The notes under the pieces were generated by a model, which worked only from the letters and a program-made list of their open reading frames with translations, did no database searches and was not told the DNA's origin. The position numbers and the translations under genes are program-made. Below, one piece after another: positions 62,221-64,000 of a DNA stretch of 64,000 bases; within the stretch, counting starts at the first letter, position 1, and every line of letters starts with the position of its first letter. Source of the DNA: Candidatus Sumerlaeota bacterium (GTDB lineage: Bacteria; Sumerlaeota; Sumerlaeia; Sumerlaeales; Sumerlaeaceae). The stretch spans positions 310,001 to 374,000 of the forward strand of contig JAAZBM010000011.1 of NCBI GenBank assembly GCA_012513815.1, read 5' to 3'.

Positions 62221-63044
62221 CGCTTGATTGGCATTCCGTTGTCTCGGTCGTAGAACGCCCAAAAATGATGCGTCGAGCCAACCCCGCCACCAATCGCCAA
62301 CGAATTTTCGATTGCCTTGCTCACGTACTGTTTGGCGTTCTCAATCGCCGCTGCCGGAGACAGACCACGCGCTAACCACGACGCGATCGCCGACGAGAAA
62401 GTGCAACCAGTCCCATGCGTGTTGGAGGTCTCGAAGCGCTTACTGCTAAACTCCGCGAAGCTCTCGCCGTCATACATCAGGTCGACCGCAGCCGACCCAC
62501 TGTCAAGCCGATGTCCACCCTTGATGACGACACATCGGGGCCCCATCGCGCACAACCGTTGCGCCGCGATTTTCATATCATCGACCGTTTTCAGCGTCAT
62601 CTCCGTCAACACTTCGGCCTCGGGCAGATTCGGTGTCAGCACAGTCGCGTGTGGCAACAGACAGCGTATCAGTGTATCCCGCGACTCGGGATGCATCAGA
62701 TTGCAACCGCTCTTGCTCACCATCACGGGGTCAATCACAACATTGTCCACAACATGATACTCGTCGAGCTTGTTGGCAATCATCCGGATAATCGCGCTAC
62801 TGGACACCATCCCGATTTTGACCGCATCCGGGCGCAAATCGCTGAAAATCGCATCCATTTGTTTTGCTACCATCTCCGTCGAAACATCCTCAACACCGGT
62901 CACGCCAAGCGTATTCTGCGCAGTGATAGCCGTGATAACACTCATCCCAAAAGTTCCAAGTGCCGAAAATGTTTTGAGGTCAGCCTGAATCCCGGCGCCA
63001 CCGCCGGAATCGCTGCCTGCAATAGTGAGAACACGCTTCAGCAT
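62217..63044 (-). CDS. thiD: Hydroxymethylpyrimidine (phosphate) kinase ThiD
   Basis: 275 residues. TIAGSDSGGGAGIQADLKTF starts the ribokinase-like fold; IDPVMVSKSG, TPNLPEAEVL and the catalytic segment NTHGTGCTFSSAIAS follow. It phosphorylates HMP and HMP-P for thiamine synthesis. The start lies 3 bases after the thiE stop (TAG ATT ATG). No TPP riboswitch precedes the operon within the window. Confidence 0.95.
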   Translation of the reverse strand: MLKRVLTIAGSDSGGGAGIQADLKTFSALGTFGMSVITAITAQNTLGVTGVEDVSTEMVAKQMDAIFSDLRPDAVKIGMVSSSAIIRMIANKLDEYHVVDNVVIDPVMVSKSGCNLMHPESRDTLIRCLLPHATVLTPNLPEAEVLTEMTLKTVDDMKIAAQRLCAMGPRCVVIKGGHRLDSGSAAVDLMYDGESFAEFSSKRFETSNTHGTGCTFSSAIASWLARGLSPAAAIENAKQYVSKAIENSLAIGGGVGSTHHFWAFYDRDNGMPIKR

Positions 63045-63047
63045 AAT

Positions 63048-63728
63048 CTATCTTCCTGACTTTTCCTGTTCTTCCATGATAATCTGCCGCAGAGTTTTGA
63101 CTTTCTCGACAAGATTCGGAGACTGCAACAAATCCGAAATCAAACAGCAACAGCGGGCACCGCTCGCGACAACCTCGCGCAGATTAACTTCCTTGATGCC
63201 GCCAATGGCGACATGAGGCAAATCCGGATAAGTTTCGCTCACATACTTCATGAAGGATAACCCGACCGGAGTGCCAATATCCTTTTTGGTCGCTGTGAAA
63301 AAGATTGGCCCAACACCAATATAGTCCGCCCCCTGTGCTACCGCCTCGGCAGCCTCGGACGGGGACTGCGTCGACACACCGATAATCATCTCCGGACCAA
63401 CAAATTCACGCGCAACCGCATAGGGCAAATCGGACTGACCAAGATGAACGCCATCCGCCTTGCACAAAACGGCAATATCAAGATTGTCATTCACGATGAA
63501 TGTCACCCCGGCACGACGCGTCACATCGCGAATCGCCAGACACTCCTCATACTTCTCACGCGCGGATTTGAACTTCTCGCGATACTGTATCACGCGCAAC
63601 CCGGCCGCAATCATCTCTCGAACGACATCGACATTCGAACGACCACCCGAGAGTGACTCATCCGTGATGCCATATAAATCCGTATGAAGCGAATCCAAAC
63701 AGAGACGCCTACAACGACAATCAGTCAT
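63048..63728 (-). CDS. thiE: Thiamine-phosphate synthase ThiE
   Basis: 226 residues from ATG 63728, which overlaps the mrp stop by 8 bases (ATGACTGA). Family motifs: IQYREK, then FIVNDNLDIAVLCKADGVHLGQSDLP, GVSTQSPSEA and YIGVGPIFFTATKK, followed by IGGIKEVNL. It joins HMP-PP and THZ-P. Two oddities: an N-terminal MTDCRCRRLC extension, and GARCCCLISDL at the phosphate-binding end where GAxGVAVxSA is usual. Confidence 0.92.
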   Translation of the reverse strand: MTDCRCRRLCLDSLHTDLYGITDESLSGGRSNVDVVREMIAAGLRVIQYREKFKSAREKYEECLAIRDVTRRAGVTFIVNDNLDIAVLCKADGVHLGQSDLPYAVAREFVGPEMIIGVSTQSPSEAAEAVAQGADYIGVGPIFFTATKKDIGTPVGLSFMKYVSETYPDLPHVAIGGIKEVNLREVVASGARCCCLISDLLQSPNLVEKVKTLRQIIMEEQEKSGR

Positions 63729-64000
63729 GCTCGCAGCTTCCGCCACGACGGGAAACATTCGCGACACTGATGGCAGCGGCCATACACTTGGCGATGCTGA
63801 TAAACGCCTGTCCCGCCGCGCTGTCGGGACTGGCCAACACCACGGGGTTGCCCGTATCGCCACCGACACGGATATCAACCTCTAACGGAATCTCACCAAG
63901 GAACGGAATCCCAAACTTTTCCGCAAGCTGACGGCCACCACCCTGACCAAAAATAAAGGTCTTCTCGTGGGTCGCGGGGCTGATAAAATAGGACATATTC
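63721..64000 (-). CDS. Mrp/NBP35-type Fe-S cluster carrier ATPase (C-terminal part)
   Basis: The frame runs off the right edge, so only the last 92 or so residues are seen. ENMSYFISPATHEKTFIFGQ followed by GGGRQLAEKFGIPFLGEIPL and DTGNPVVL is the C-terminal half of the Mrp (ApbC) family. The CPxC cluster ligands usual after MSYF are replaced by SPATHE, as in many members. It leads the mrp-thiE-thiD operon. Confidence 0.85.
   Translation of the reverse strand, partial: NMSYFISPATHEKTFIFGQGGGRQLAEKFGIPFLGEIPLEVDIRVGGDTGNPVVLASPDSAAGQAFISIAKCMAAAISVANVSRRGGSCEHD

Overview
The window is chromosomal DNA of a Gram-negative, probably anaerobic or polysaccharide-degrading bacterium. Evidence for this is the set of secreted glycoside hydrolases, a periplasmic ZraP/Spy-like protein, an RNA polymerase with the beta'SI3-type insertion of Gram-negative lineages, and ferredoxin-type Fe-S proteins. 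A remnant PEP-CTERM-like tail, a DWG-type Ser/Thr kinase and the DUF2298/DUF2723 membrane proteins point towards the PVC group (Lentisphaerota/Kiritimatiellota-like) or a neighbouring candidate phylum. That placement is an inference I cannot test here. Nothing looks like a phage, integron, insertion sequence, CRISPR array or plasmid region.

Layout. 1-456 is the 3' end of a repeat-containing gene. 557-10200 is a tight seven-gene cluster: DUF2298 protein, a TyrA-like protein without catalytic histidines, a GT39-like protein, a DUF2723 protein, a LegB-like sugar dehydratase, a sugar nucleotidyltransferase and an orphan histidine kinase. It reads as a surface-glycan or glycoprotein pathway. 10286-11599 holds a parvulin and an aldo/keto reductase. 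11600-12953 holds a structured-RNA candidate, a cysteine-rich ZraP-like gene with an in-frame UGA, and two divergent sigma-54-type promoters, the second of which drives a GHL10 glycosidase. 14662-15789 is a secreted protein whose frame runs through two amber codons into a PEP-CTERM-like tail.

16045-29223 is mixed housekeeping: SDR, phoA-yibE/F, def, GT2, a 49-aa Cys4 protein, tsaD, a GH39-like enzyme, ftsH, a radical SAM protein, accD and tRNA-Ser(CGA). 29368-36832 holds htpX, a 1521-aa c-di-GMP enzyme and a sodium/solute symporter. 37131-48441 is rpoB-rpoC; the beta subunit has 2014 residues with a novel insertion of about 470 residues. 48523-64000 holds pyrimidine phosphorylase, an M16 protease pair, dut, an operon of two Fe-S proteins plus a Ser/Thr kinase, a GH20-like enzyme, panE, a PASTA protein and the mrp-thiE-thiD operon.

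The items I rate most worth checking are the sigma-54/ZraP-like/GHL10 module, the stop-interrupted C-termini of two secreted proteins, the giant RpoB, the multi-GT-C cluster and the hairpin array at 11674-11810.
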